A stretch of 64,000 nucleotides of DNA, from contig JAFDVS010000019.1 in assembly GCA_018268935.1 (NCBI GenBank), positions 112,997-176,996 of the forward strand, written 5' to 3'. The notes under the pieces are model-generated. The model saw nothing but the letters and a program-made list of their open reading frames with translations, had not been told where the DNA came from and did not search any database. A program made the position numbers and the translations under genes. Positions 44,825 to 54,043 of this stretch are shown here, piece by piece; the first letter of the stretch is position 1, and the number at the start of each line of letters is the position of its first letter. Origin of the DNA: Acidobacteriota bacterium (lineage in GTDB: Bacteria; Acidobacteriota; Terriglobia; Bryobacterales; Bryobacteraceae).

Positions 44825-46011
44825 ATGTTCCATTCTTCGCGCCAGGTGACGACGCTGCTTTGTTGCCAGGCTTGGTTGCCCATGTGGCAGGCCATGGCTC
44901 CGTAGTGGCCCTGATCGGCAGTGGCGTTGGGTTGATTGCGGGACCTGATGCAGTCGATCCAATTCTGCATGTGCGTGTCGCGGGTGCCTGCTCCAAGGAT
45001 GGCGTCTTTGAGCGTGCCGCCCGCGGGCAGGAAGCGATAGCCGGAACGGAAGATGTGGAGACGCCCGCCGCTGCCGAAGAAGACGATATCCGCGGATTCC
45101 GGGCCGACGCGATCGGTGACCGTGGCCTCGAAGGAGACGGTCATCTTTTCGGGATATTCCGCTATTAAGTTCACATTATCCGGAGTGTCGCGGCCATCGT
45201 TGAACTCGTAGATGCCGCCGAGCGCGGTGACCTTCGAGGGCTTGGTGATGCCAAGGAACCACTGGACAACGTCGACCATGTGGACGAAGAGGCCGCCGAC
45301 CTGGCCGCAGCAGAGCTCCATGTAGGAGAAGTGATTGAAGTAGCGCCAGGGGTCCCAGGCGATCTTGGGCAGCGAGCCGAGGCAGGCTTCCCAGTTGAGG
45401 CCGGCGGGCTTTTGCTCCATGCCGGGCGGGGGTGTGAAGCGATAGCCGCCGTTGTTGTTCCAGACGGTGCGGACCATGTGGACGCGGCCGATGCGGCCGC
45501 TTGTGAAGAAGCGTTCCTTCGCTTCGGCGAAGTGCGGCGTGGAGCGCTGCTGCACTCCGGTTTGGAGGATGCGGCCGGTATCGCGAACGGCTTTGACCAT
45601 CGGCGGACCTTGTTCAGGACGCGAGGTCATGGGCTTTTCGACGTAGACATCCTTGCCCGCTTTACAGGCATCGATGGAGAGGCGCGAATGGTTGTTATCC
45701 CAGGTGGCGATGATGACGCCGTCGATGTCCTTGCGGTCGAGCAATGCGCGGTAGTCCGCGTATTTGTGGACATTGGGCGCGGATTTGGCGACTGCTTCTT
45801 CGCGGCGTTGGTCCCAGGCGTCGCAGACGGCCACCCATTCGACGTTGGGGCACTTGCTCGCTTCGGACATGAGGAACGAGCCGCGGCCACCGCATCCGAT
45901 GATGCCGATGCGAACGCGGTCATTGGCGCCGATGGCACGGCTGTAGGAAGCGGCGGCCAGCACGCTGGAAGAAGCGATGAAGGTGCGCCGGGAGCCATTG
46001 GTTGGTTGCAT
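44821..46011 (-). CDS. Tat-exported Gfo/Idh/MocA oxidoreductase (first of pair)
   Basis: 396 residues. Twin-arginine signal (GSRRTFIASSSVLAAASYS), Rossmann motif IGIIGCGGRGSF, ATWDNNH, catalytic VEKP (DVYVEKPM), then the Gfo/Idh/MocA C-terminal domain with GGLFVHMVDVVQWFLG. Probable sugar or cyclitol dehydrogenase; the substrate is unknown. The start at 46011 has AAAGGAA upstream; a longer frame to 46344 runs into the neighbouring gene in the wrong frame. 17 bases after its paralogue. Confidence 0.9.
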   Translation of the reverse strand: MQPTNGSRRTFIASSSVLAAASYSRAIGANDRVRIGIIGCGGRGSFLMSEASKCPNVEWVAVCDAWDQRREEAVAKSAPNVHKYADYRALLDRKDIDGVIIATWDNNHSRLSIDACKAGKDVYVEKPMTSRPEQGPPMVKAVRDTGRILQTGVQQRSTPHFAEAKERFFTSGRIGRVHMVRTVWNNNGGYRFTPPPGMEQKPAGLNWEACLGSLPKIAWDPWRYFNHFSYMELCCGQVGGLFVHMVDVVQWFLGITKPSKVTALGGIYEFNDGRDTPDNVNLIAEYPEKMTVSFEATVTDRVGPESADIVFFGSGGRLHIFRSGYRFLPAGGTLKDAILGAGTRDTHMQNWIDCIRSRNQPNATADQGHYGAMACHMGNQAWQQSSVVTWREEWNI

Positions 46012-46028
46012 GTTCGGTGTTCCTTTCT

Positions 46029-47225
46029 CTAAGCGGGCAGATCCCATTTCGCGTCCCAGGGGACACGGACTTTGCGGCGGTAAGCGAGGTTGCCCATGAA
46101 GCAGGCCATAGCGCTGTAGTAGCCTTCTTCTTCGTTGGCTACGGGCTTGTTGCGGGTGCGAATGCACTCCATCCAGTTGCGGAGGAGCCATTCGGCGCTG
46201 GATGGATCGCCGGGTCCGCGGCCGGCGGCGACTTTGCTGTTCTTCGGATGGGGCTGATAGTCGTAGCCGAGTTCGCGGTCGTAACGGTTGATGGTGAGGA
46301 TGCCTCCGGTGCCGCGCAGTTCGAGTCCGGCGGTGGTCTTCCATCCGGCGGTCATGATTTCGGCTCCGAAGGTGACGTTTACTTTTTCGGGATATTCGAG
46401 GACGAGGTTGATGACGTCAGGGGTGTCGCGGTCAGGGAATTGATAGATGCCGCCTCCGGCTACCGCTGCTGTGGGCTTGTGGAGCTTGAGCAGCATGTGG
46501 GCCGAGTCGATGACGTGGATGCCGATGCCCATGATCATGCCACCGTCGTAGTAGAGCCATTTGTAGGGAGAGAAGTAGATGCCGGGGTTCCAGGGCACCT
46601 TGGGACCGGGGCCGAGCCAGCGATCCCAATCGAGGCCTTCGGGCTTTTGTTCCATGCCGGGCGGCGGCTGTTGGATGTAGCCGTTATTCCCGTTGTACCA
46701 AGTCTTGATGAGGCCGATCTTGCCCATGGCTCCGGAGTCGAGATATTTCTCGCGGGCGATTTGGTAGTGCGGCACGGCGCGGGCCTGCATGCCCACCTGG
46801 ACGATGCGTTTGTGGTCGCGGGCCGCTTTGACGAGAGCCTGGCCGTCTTTGGGGGTGTGGACCATGGGCTTTTCGACATACACGTCTTTGCCCGCTTTGC
46901 AGGCGTCGACGGTGACGGGCGAGTGCCAATGGTCGGGTGTCGCCACGATGACCGCGTCGATTTCCTTCAGTTCGAGAAGCTGGCGGTGGTCCTTGTAGGT
47001 TTTCAATTTGCCGCCGGCGGTGGATGCGGCTTGATCGGCACGGGCGCTGTAGATGTCGCAGACGGCGGCGAAGTCGACGCCGATGCGGGCGGATTCCTTC
47101 ATGAGGTATTGGCCGCGAGGGCCGTTGCCGATTACGCCAATTTGGAGCCGGTCATTGGCTCCGAGAATGCGCGAGTAGGAAGCCGCGGTTGCGGCGGCGA
47201 GCAATGTGCGGCGCGTGGTTTCCAT
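46029..47225 (-). CDS. Tat-exported Gfo/Idh/MocA oxidoreductase (second of pair)
   Basis: 398 residues. Signal METTRRTLLAAATAASYS with twin Arg, Rossmann IGVIGNGPRGQYL, ATPDHWH, DVYVEKPM and GIGIHVIDSAHMLL. About the same size and domain layout as its downstream neighbour, including the shared PPPGMEQKPxGL segment, so they are paralogues from tandem duplication. AGAGG precedes the start at 47225. Second gene of the operon, 13 bases after the sugar isomerase. Confidence 0.9.
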   Translation of the reverse strand: METTRRTLLAAATAASYSRILGANDRLQIGVIGNGPRGQYLMKESARIGVDFAAVCDIYSARADQAASTAGGKLKTYKDHRQLLELKEIDAVIVATPDHWHSPVTVDACKAGKDVYVEKPMVHTPKDGQALVKAARDHKRIVQVGMQARAVPHYQIAREKYLDSGAMGKIGLIKTWYNGNNGYIQQPPPGMEQKPEGLDWDRWLGPGPKVPWNPGIYFSPYKWLYYDGGMIMGIGIHVIDSAHMLLKLHKPTAAVAGGGIYQFPDRDTPDVINLVLEYPEKVNVTFGAEIMTAGWKTTAGLELRGTGGILTINRYDRELGYDYQPHPKNSKVAAGRGPGDPSSAEWLLRNWMECIRTRNKPVANEEEGYYSAMACFMGNLAYRRKVRVPWDAKWDLPA

Positions 47226-47238
47226 GGTGTGCCTCTTG

Positions 47239-48078
47239 TTAATGAGCCATCGCGGGTTGGAGGATTGCACTGAGGTTTTTGAGACTGTCCGCGGCTTGTT
47301 GCGGAGTGCCGCATTCGACGGAGAGCACGCCGCTCCATTTCGCTTCGTGGAGGATTTGGATGACGCGAGTCCAGTCGATGACGCCTTCGCCACAGGCGCA
47401 GCCGACGGGGGTTCCGGTCACCTTGCCTTTTTCGGTTTCGGCCATACGAATGGAGATGTCCTTAGCGTGGATGTGGACCAGCAGGGGGAGCACGGCTTTC
47501 AGGCCTTCGTAGGGATCTTCACCGCCAAGGAAGGCGTTGCCGGTGTCGTAGTTGATGCGCAGGTTCGGCGATGGGACGAGCGTGGCGATGCGGAGCAAGC
47601 CCTCGGTCTTCTTGCTGAGGCTCTGGTGTGGTTCGATGGCGATGAAGACACCGTAGCGTTCGGCAATCTGGAGGGTTTTCTTGAGCGTGTAGCGCATGAC
47701 CTGGAAGCACTCGTCGTCTTCGAGCCAGGCGGGGCGGATGCCTTCGTCGGTATTGACGACATTGGCTCCGATGGCGGCGGCGAAGCGGATCGCCTTTTCG
47801 AGATAGGGCACGCTGATTTCGGGGCGCATGAGCGGGGTGTGGGCACTGAGCCCCGAAGGTTTGACGCTGTTCGCTTCGAGGATTTCCTTCATTTCGAGCG
47901 GATCGTTATCCATGGAGAAGGAGTGGAAGTAGCCGGCTTCGCTGAGCAGCTCGCGGCCGTTGTGGACCATGGGTTCGACGAATTGGAAGCCGAGTTCGGC
48001 GGCGCGGCGAATGCCTTCGGCAAAGGGTTTGTCTTCGCAGCGGATGAATTCGAGGTTAATGCCTACGTCTATGGACAT
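47239..48078 (-). CDS. Sugar phosphate isomerase/epimerase (xylose isomerase-like TIM barrel)
   Basis: 279 residues, AP-endonuclease-2/xylose isomerase-like TIM barrel. Seen: GIRRAAELGFQFVEPMVHNG, SGLSAHTPLMRP, and metal-site candidates IAIEPHQ, INYDTGNAF, HIHAKDIS and SVECG. No signal peptide, so it works in the cytoplasm or on intermediates brought in. A much longer open frame to 49284 is spurious: the true start MSIDVG is at 48078 with AGGAG upstream. First gene of the four-gene operon, divergent from the AraC regulator. Confidence 0.9.
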   Translation of the reverse strand: MSIDVGINLEFIRCEDKPFAEGIRRAAELGFQFVEPMVHNGRELLSEAGYFHSFSMDNDPLEMKEILEANSVKPSGLSAHTPLMRPEISVPYLEKAIRFAAAIGANVVNTDEGIRPAWLEDDECFQVMRYTLKKTLQIAERYGVFIAIEPHQSLSKKTEGLLRIATLVPSPNLRINYDTGNAFLGGEDPYEGLKAVLPLLVHIHAKDISIRMAETEKGKVTGTPVGCACGEGVIDWTRVIQILHEAKWSGVLSVECGTPQQAADSLKNLSAILQPAMAH

Positions 48079-48165
48079 GGAGGAAGGCTCCTGGTTGAGG
48101 AGTGTAGCCGGGGTGTAGAATGTTGTCGTCCGGAATCGTTCAGTGAAAGATTTTGAACATCGGCG

Positions 48166-49158
48166 ATGGCGAAGACGGTCCCTATTTTTCGCGGTGAGGA
48201 GACGTTTCAGGCCGACGCGTGTCTGCCGCTGATTGCGGCATGGGAGCGGAAGAGCGTGCGGCTGGAGGCGCTGGTGCACGGGCACTATCCGGGGAAACGA
48301 TTGCCTGCGGGGGCACTGCCGGGGTTGAAGACCGTGGGTTTCTGGGACGGCGAAGGCGAGCAGCATTGGGGACTGCCGTGGCATCGCAATGAAGGTGTCG
48401 AGATCACGTATCTGGAAAGCGGGAGATTTTCGTTTGCCGTGGATGGGAAGGAGTATGCGCTGCAGGCAGGGGATGTGACGGTGACACGGCCGTGGCAGTT
48501 GCACCGAGTGGGGAATCCGCATGTGGGGGCTTCTCGCCTGCACTGGCTGATTCTGGATGTGGGGGTGCGGCGTCCGAATCAGGAATGGAAGTGGCCGCCG
48601 TGGCTGCTGCTGAGTGGGGAGGATTTGGCGGAATTGACGGACATCTTGCGGCATACGGAACTGGCGGTATGGCGCGCTTCGGCGGATTTCGCACGGTGCG
48701 TGGCGGGGATTGCGCAGAGCGTAGAATCGGACGGGCAGCGGAGCGCGGTTTCGAGCGTGGCTGTGCGGGCGAACGAATTGTTTCTGTTGTTGCTGGAGCT
48801 GCTGCGGGAGCGGAAGCCGCGGCTGGACCGGAGTTTGTCGACGGCGTCGCGCACGGTGCAACTGTTTCTGGGGGATTTGCAGGAGCATCCGGAGCTGGAT
48901 TGGACTGTGCATGGGATGGCAGCGACTTGCGGGCTTGGGGTGACGCAGTTTGTGAAACATGTACGGTTGTTGGAGAACATGACACCGATGCACTATGTGA
49001 ACCGATGCCGGCTGGAGCGCGCGGCGCGGCTGTTGCGGGCGCATCCGGGGGAGCGCATCACGGAAGTAGCCCTGGAATGCGGGTTTGCGTCGAGCCAGTA
49101 TTTCGCCACAGTGTTTCGCAGGCAGTATGGTTGCGCGCCACGGGATTTCAAAGGTTAA
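48166..49158 (+). CDS. AraC-family transcriptional regulator
   Basis: 330 residues. An N-terminal cupin effector-binding domain (WHRNEGVEITYLESGRFSFAVDG ... VTVTRPWQLHRVG) and a C-terminal double helix-turn-helix (about residues 240-330): MAATCGLGVTQFVKHVRLLENMTPMHYVN and ITEVALECGFASSQYFATVFRRQYG. Divergent from the sugar isomerase operon with an 87-base spacer, the standard arrangement for a regulator controlling its neighbouring catabolic genes, here probably in response to a sugar. Confidence 0.92.
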   Translation: MAKTVPIFRGEETFQADACLPLIAAWERKSVRLEALVHGHYPGKRLPAGALPGLKTVGFWDGEGEQHWGLPWHRNEGVEITYLESGRFSFAVDGKEYALQAGDVTVTRPWQLHRVGNPHVGASRLHWLILDVGVRRPNQEWKWPPWLLLSGEDLAELTDILRHTELAVWRASADFARCVAGIAQSVESDGQRSAVSSVAVRANELFLLLLELLRERKPRLDRSLSTASRTVQLFLGDLQEHPELDWTVHGMAATCGLGVTQFVKHVRLLENMTPMHYVNRCRLERAARLLRAHPGERITEVALECGFASSQYFATVFRRQYGCAPRDFKG

Positions 49159-49172
49159 AGCGGCGCGTTTTT

Positions 49173-49922
49173 TCATTTGCTGTTGCGAAAATTTTCGTAC
49201 CAATCGTTGAAATCGGGCTCTTCGGGGGCTGGGACGTTGCGGGCTGAGACGAGCGGGTGCAATTTGGTCTTGTCGATGGCGCACGTCCAGGAGAAAGTTT
49301 CGGGTTCGGCGTAGGTTTTCCCCTTGTCGGGGAGGTTCTCAGGTTCGTTTCGTTGATTTTCGCTATCTGACGGCGGGTCAACAGGTTGCGGATCGGTGTT
49401 GCGAACCGGAGCGTGACCGAGGCGGATTCGTTGCAGGCGGATGAGGTCGTTCATGACACGGGTGATGAGGCGCTGGAGGCGGGCGATGGAGCGGCCGTAG
49501 AATTCGAGCAAGCCGGGGGAAGTGTTGTGGAGGGAATTCTCCGCGTCGTGGTGGCGAATGGAGGGGTCGAGCTTTTCGTAGCAGAGATCGTAGTCTTCCT
49601 GCTGAAGGAACATTTCGGAGTCGTGGGCGGCGTCTTCCAAGTTGCGGACACGCATGAGTTTCCAGCGGTAAACGGTGAGATCCTGGACGAGGTCGTGTTC
49701 GGATTGGCCTTGCGGGTTCCACTCATGGAGGTAGGCTTGGTGGAGGCGGTCAAAGGCCTCTTGCGATTCGTTGGCGAGGACGGTGCGTGGAGAATAAAGG
49801 CCATGTTTTGTTGCGTTTTGGGAGGAACGGATACGCCCTTCGCGAGTTTTTGGCCCGGAGGAAGCGTGGCCATTGCGGCGGCTGGCGTCTTTCTGGGCGT
49901 CGGTGCGGTTGTTGGCATTCAT
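49173..49922 (-). CDS. Conserved hypothetical protein with SGPKTREGxxRSSQNxxKHGL motif
   Basis: 249 residues. The N-terminus (NGHASSGPKTREGRIRSSQN followed by ATKHGLYS) defines a family often seen in Acidobacteriota and Planctomycetota, frequently in multiple copies, with unknown function. The remainder is helical and charged, with a conserved LVQDLTVYRWKLMRVRNLE segment. AGAAAGAGG precedes the ATG. No membrane segment. The basic N-terminus could bind nucleic acid, which is only a guess. Confidence 0.7.
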   Translation of the reverse strand: MNANNRTDAQKDASRRNGHASSGPKTREGRIRSSQNATKHGLYSPRTVLANESQEAFDRLHQAYLHEWNPQGQSEHDLVQDLTVYRWKLMRVRNLEDAAHDSEMFLQQEDYDLCYEKLDPSIRHHDAENSLHNTSPGLLEFYGRSIARLQRLITRVMNDLIRLQRIRLGHAPVRNTDPQPVDPPSDSENQRNEPENLPDKGKTYAEPETFSWTCAIDKTKLHPLVSARNVPAPEEPDFNDWYENFRNSK

Positions 49923-50057
49923 GTGAAACCTCTTTCTGGAGATATTATGAAAAATGGTTCACGGGGAATTATGGGGCGTTTTTTATAAATGCTTGGAGGG
50001 ATAGGAAATAAAGATCCGATTTGGTTGTCACTCGCCGGCTGGGCGGGGGGCAAACGG

Positions 50058-53000
50058 TCAATTGCCAGGATCGATGACGAGGACGGTGGGAGGATCGGCG
50101 GGGCGGCGGCGGCGCCAGGCGGCCTGGAGTGAGCCGCAGAGGAGGGTGAGGGACAAGGAGGCGATGAGGGTCCAGGCGTTTTCCTCGACGTAACGGCGGG
50201 TGCGGGCGGCGAACTCCTGCATGGTGACGATGCGGATGTTGGCGAGGAGATTGGAGAGATTCGACTGGTTGGGTTTGGGTTGGGAAGTGGTGATCTGGCG
50301 TTCGGGCTGGGGGCGGAAGGCTTCGCGGAACTGCTTTTCGAACTGGCGGACGGCTTTGGCGGAGGCGGGGTCCTTGGCGTATTCACGGGCGGAGGTGAGG
50401 ACAGCCTGCTGGAGACGGCGATTGCCGCAGACGTTGGCGGAGCAGGCGGCTCCGTTTTTGGAGACAAGGCGCACGTACTCCATGACAAGCCGCTGGCGGT
50501 CGGCGGGGTTGAACTGGTAGGTACCCTGGCGATCGACTTCGAGGAGGCGGGCCACCATTTGCTGGCGGGCGGCGGGATTCGATTGCTCGAAGAATTTCCG
50601 CATGCCGAGGTTGTATTGATCGGCGACGTAGACGTCGTACATTTTCTGCCAGACGGTGGGGGAGATGGTTTCCGGGGCGGTGGCCTGCCAGCCGTACAAA
50701 TACTCATTGGCCTTCATCATTTCGCGGGCGCCGGAGTAGCCTTCTTTCTGCATTTCCTGTATCCAGCGGGGATTCCAGTTGCGGGCGTTGAGTTCGGTGG
50801 CGATGAAGGAGCGGGCATCCTCGAGGCGCTCCTCGCCCTTTTTGCGCATGTTGTTGATGAAGAGCTCGGGCTTGGCTCCGGCTGCGGCGGAGGCGACACG
50901 GAGGCCGCCCATCCACTGATAGACGTCGTCGTTGTCGACGGCGCCGTAGAGGTTGGAACTGCGGCTGTGAACGATGGACTCGTTGCCGCGGAGGTGATTC
51001 TGAAGGAGCTTGGGGACGTTGGCGCCCCAGGACTTTTCCGAATAGACGAAGTTCATCCTGGAGAGATAGAGCTGGGCCATGGTATCGGGCTCGTCTTTGT
51101 CGCGGCTCTGCTCAACGAATTGCTGGAGGCCGAAGCCGTAGTTGCCGGGGGCGGTGGTAAAGACGCGGGCTCCGGCGAATTCTTTGGCCTGATCGGCGGG
51201 CATGCCGCCGTCGGTGAGGGACTTTTCGACCTCGCGATTCATACGGCTGAGGGGGTTATCGCCGGCGGAAGCGGCGAGGCGGGCGGCGCGGTCGAGGAGG
51301 ATGATTTTTTCCTGGAGGCCGTCGCGGTAGAGGCCGCTGACGGTGAAGACGACGTTGACGCGGGGGCGTTTGAGTTCGGCGTCGGGGATGAGTTTGAGGC
51401 GATCGACGGCGCCGCGGGAGTTCCATTCGGGGGCGACGCCCATGAGGTAAAGGGCCTGAGCTTCCATGGCGCCTTCATGGCGTCCGGTTTCGCCTTGCCA
51501 GAGGACCATGGAGATGCGCTCCGGGAATTTGCCGTGGTCTGTTTTGTGGCGGTGGAGCAACTGGGTGGCGAGGGTTTTGCCGAGTTCCCAGGCTGCGGGG
51601 GTGGGCCAGGTGGCAGGGTCGCCCTGATGGAGGTTGCGGCCGGCGGGGAGGGAGGCGGGGGAGCGCAAAGGGTCACCGGCGAGGCCGCTCGGTTCGAAGC
51701 CGCCGCTGAGGACGAGCGGCAGCATGGCGAGTTCGCGGGAAGGGGAATCCTGGACGTTCCTGAGCCAGGTGTGTCCATCGTCGATGGCGCGGGCGGCTTT
51801 ATCGCGAAGGGCTTGGGACCATGCGGCGGGGATATCGGGTTTGGATTGATGGAAGATGGCCTGGCTCCAGGCGGGGGTGGCGGAGCGGACGATTTTGAGG
51901 TCGGCGTCGCGGAAGGCGGATTCGAGGAAGGCCTGGAGTCCGGCGAACTGGCGATCGGGGGTGGGCATTTCGCCGAGGGTGGGAAGACCGAGCGGGATAG
52001 GGGACTCTTCCGCGGTCTCGAGGAATTGTTCGATGCGGGGCAGCGCGATGGCAGGCTCGGCGTTGTCGAGGTTGAGCTGCTTGATAAGATCGAGGCGCTT
52101 GGCTTCGTCGATGGCCTGGGTGGCGTATTGCTCGGCGAGGAGGGGAGAGGCATCGCGGGATTGGGACCATTTGGCGAGGGCATCGGAGAGAGTGGCAAAG
52201 CGGGCTTGGGAGCCGGCGGGGGTGAGCATGGGGGTGAGGTGGGAGATATCGACAGCGGCAGAGCGGCGGCGGGCCTGGATGGCTTCACCGTCGCCGTCCA
52301 TGATGTAGTAATAGGCGTTGGGGAGATCGCCGAGGATCACTTCGGAGCAATCCCAGCCGGCTTGGCCGACGCCTTTGCCAGGGAGCCATTCGAGGGTGCC
52401 GTGACGTCCCATGTGGACGACGGCATCGACGCCGAGTTGATGGCGGTAGTAGAGGTAGGCGGCGACGTATCCGTGATGGGGCGGAAGCGTGGTGCTGTGC
52501 TGGACGTTGGTGTATTCCTTGAATGACGCGCGGAGCAATTGGGGGCCGAGGAAGACGTTGCCGTAGCGGATGCCGGGAATGACGAAGTAGCGGCGGCCGT
52601 CTTCGGCGCGGAGGGTCATGAGTTCGGCTTTTTCGGGCGGTCCCCAGCGGTCATTGAGGGATTTGCGGAATTGGTCCGGGAGTTTGTCGAACCATTCGCG
52701 GTAGCGTGCGGTGGAGAGGAGGATGAGGCCGCCTTCGTCGACCATTTTGCGGAGTTCGCCGGGGGCCCAGGTTTCGACGTTGCGGCCGACGCGTTCGAGC
52801 ATATCGAGGATGTGCTGGGAGTCGGGGAGCGCGCCGCTGCCGAGGTTGTAGCCTTCCTCGCGGAGGCGATTGAGGACGGCGCGGATGGAAGGAGCGATGT
52901 TGAGGTAGCTGGCTCCGATGTTTCCTTTGCCGGGGGGGTTGTTGTAGTAGAGGATGGCGAGTTTCTTGTCGCTGTTGGGCTTGTCGCGGAGGGTGATCCA

Positions 53001-54035
53001 GCGTTTGGCGCGTTTGGCGGCCATGTGGACACGCTCGGGGATAGGCATGGTGCGGGAGAGTCCGCCGGGGCCGCCGGTTTCGGTGGTGGCGACGAGGATG
53101 GGGTCAGTGGCTCCGGTGGATTCGGGGGTGACGACGCTCGAGTTGATGCGGCCGGGGGTGACGCCGCGATCGCCGGCGGCCCAGTCCTTGTAGGAGGCCT
53201 CGGTGATCATGAGGTTGATGACGTGGACGTTTTGTTTCTCAAGGACGGCGCGGTCTTCGGGGCGGGAGAGGCTGAAGGTGAAGGCGAGCATGACCTTGAC
53301 GGGGTCATTGGGCGGAGTTTCGAAGACTTTTTCGAGGGAGTAGTGGGGCCAGCCCATCACCCCGGCAGCGGCGAGGCCTTCGGATTCGAGGGCACGGAGT
53401 TGAGCGTCGAGGAAGGCGGTGTCGCGGTTTTTGAGGTAGGTGTTGTAGAAGTTGACGGTGGCGAGGGGACCTTGCCTGGGCCTGGCCTGGCGATACCAGG
53501 CGAGGTATTCGGTGAGATTGGGGAAGAGGCGGGGAGCGTCGGGGTGATAGACGCCCTGGCGGGCGGCGAGGATAGGGGCTGGAATTTCGAGGTTTTTGGG
53601 GCCTCCGGCTTCGCGAAAGAGAACGAGGAGGAAGCTGAGCATGTTCTCTTCGCCGCCGTTTTGCCAATAGGGGCTGAGGCGCTGGTGGAGGGAAGCGGGC
53701 ATTTCGATGCCCCAGGCGCGCTGGACGATTTCGGGGACGTCGCTGGCGATTTTGAGGCCGCGTTTGGAGGCGGCGACGGCGGTGGCGCGGAGGCGGCCGA
53801 GTGTTTCGGCGTGGGGGTGTTCGAGGAAGAGGACGTGGGCCGATTGGATCTGCCGGGCGGTGAGTTCCTGCTCCGAGGTGATGAGGCAGTGGCAGGCATC
53901 GGGGCCGAATTTGGCGCGAAAGGCTTCGAGGGCTTTGGGGACGAGGACGGAGTTGTGGAGGGCGAGGACGACGTTTGGTTTTTCGGCGGCGGCGGCGGCG
54001 CCGAGGGTGAAGAGGAGAGAGAGGAGGATGGGCAT
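50058..54035 (-). CDS. cobN: Exported, membrane-anchored CobN/HmuS-like chelatase
   Basis: 1325 residues. CobN/ChlH family core: the signature around residue 545 reads MGRHGTLEWLPGKGVGQAG, then LGDLPNAYYYIMDGDGEAIQ, ARRRSA and ISHLTPM. Unlike cytoplasmic CobN, it starts with a signal peptide (MPILLSLLFTLGAAAAA) and ends with a transmembrane helix (about residues 1283-1306, WTLIASLSLTLLCGSLQAAW) and a basic tail, so the catalytic part should lie in the periplasm. CobS/CobT or ChlI/ChlD partners are absent. The gene follows a TonB-dependent receptor by eight bases. HmuS of Bacteroidetes, which removes iron from haem, has comparable anchoring and context, so a de-chelatase for imported haem or corrinoid is plausible. 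Metal and tetrapyrrole are unproven. Confidence 0.85.
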   Translation of the reverse strand: MPILLSLLFTLGAAAAAEKPNVVLALHNSVLVPKALEAFRAKFGPDACHCLITSEQELTARQIQSAHVLFLEHPHAETLGRLRATAVAASKRGLKIASDVPEIVQRAWGIEMPASLHQRLSPYWQNGGEENMLSFLLVLFREAGGPKNLEIPAPILAARQGVYHPDAPRLFPNLTEYLAWYRQARPRQGPLATVNFYNTYLKNRDTAFLDAQLRALESEGLAAAGVMGWPHYSLEKVFETPPNDPVKVMLAFTFSLSRPEDRAVLEKQNVHVINLMITEASYKDWAAGDRGVTPGRINSSVVTPESTGATDPILVATTETGGPGGLSRTMPIPERVHMAAKRAKRWITLRDKPNSDKKLAILYYNNPPGKGNIGASYLNIAPSIRAVLNRLREEGYNLGSGALPDSQHILDMLERVGRNVETWAPGELRKMVDEGGLILLSTARYREWFDKLPDQFRKSLNDRWGPPEKAELMTLRAEDGRRYFVIPGIRYGNVFLGPQLLRASFKEYTNVQHSTTLPPHHGYVAAYLYYRHQLGVDAVVHMGRHGTLEWLPGKGVGQAGWDCSEVILGDLPNAYYYIMDGDGEAIQARRRSAAVDISHLTPMLTPAGSQARFATLSDALAKWSQSRDASPLLAEQYATQAIDEAKRLDLIKQLNLDNAEPAIALPRIEQFLETAEESPIPLGLPTLGEMPTPDRQFAGLQAFLESAFRDADLKIVRSATPAWSQAIFHQSKPDIPAAWSQALRDKAARAIDDGHTWLRNVQDSPSRELAMLPLVLSGGFEPSGLAGDPLRSPASLPAGRNLHQGDPATWPTPAAWELGKTLATQLLHRHKTDHGKFPERISMVLWQGETGRHEGAMEAQALYLMGVAPEWNSRGAVDRLKLIPDAELKRPRVNVVFTVSGLYRDGLQEKIILLDRAARLAASAGDNPLSRMNREVEKSLTDGGMPADQAKEFAGARVFTTAPGNYGFGLQQFVEQSRDKDEPDTMAQLYLSRMNFVYSEKSWGANVPKLLQNHLRGNESIVHSRSSNLYGAVDNDDVYQWMGGLRVASAAAGAKPELFINNMRKKGEERLEDARSFIATELNARNWNPRWIQEMQKEGYSGAREMMKANEYLYGWQATAPETISPTVWQKMYDVYVADQYNLGMRKFFEQSNPAARQQMVARLLEVDRQGTYQFNPADRQRLVMEYVRLVSKNGAACSANVCGNRRLQQAVLTSAREYAKDPASAKAVRQFEKQFREAFRPQPERQITTSQPKPNQSNLSNLLANIRIVTMQEFAARTRRYVEENAWTLIASLSLTLLCGSLQAAWRRRRPADPPTVLVIDPGN

Positions 54036-54043
54036 TTGGCGTG

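Noticed and set aside
47239..49284. Long N-terminal extension of the sugar isomerase
   Set aside because: It runs through the divergent AraC gene; the true start at 48078 has a ribosome-binding site and matches the family.
50280..52526. 748-residue plus-strand open frame opposite the CobN-like gene
   Set aside because: Gly/Ala/Glu-rich low-complexity translation antisense to conserved CobN motifs; a GC artefact.
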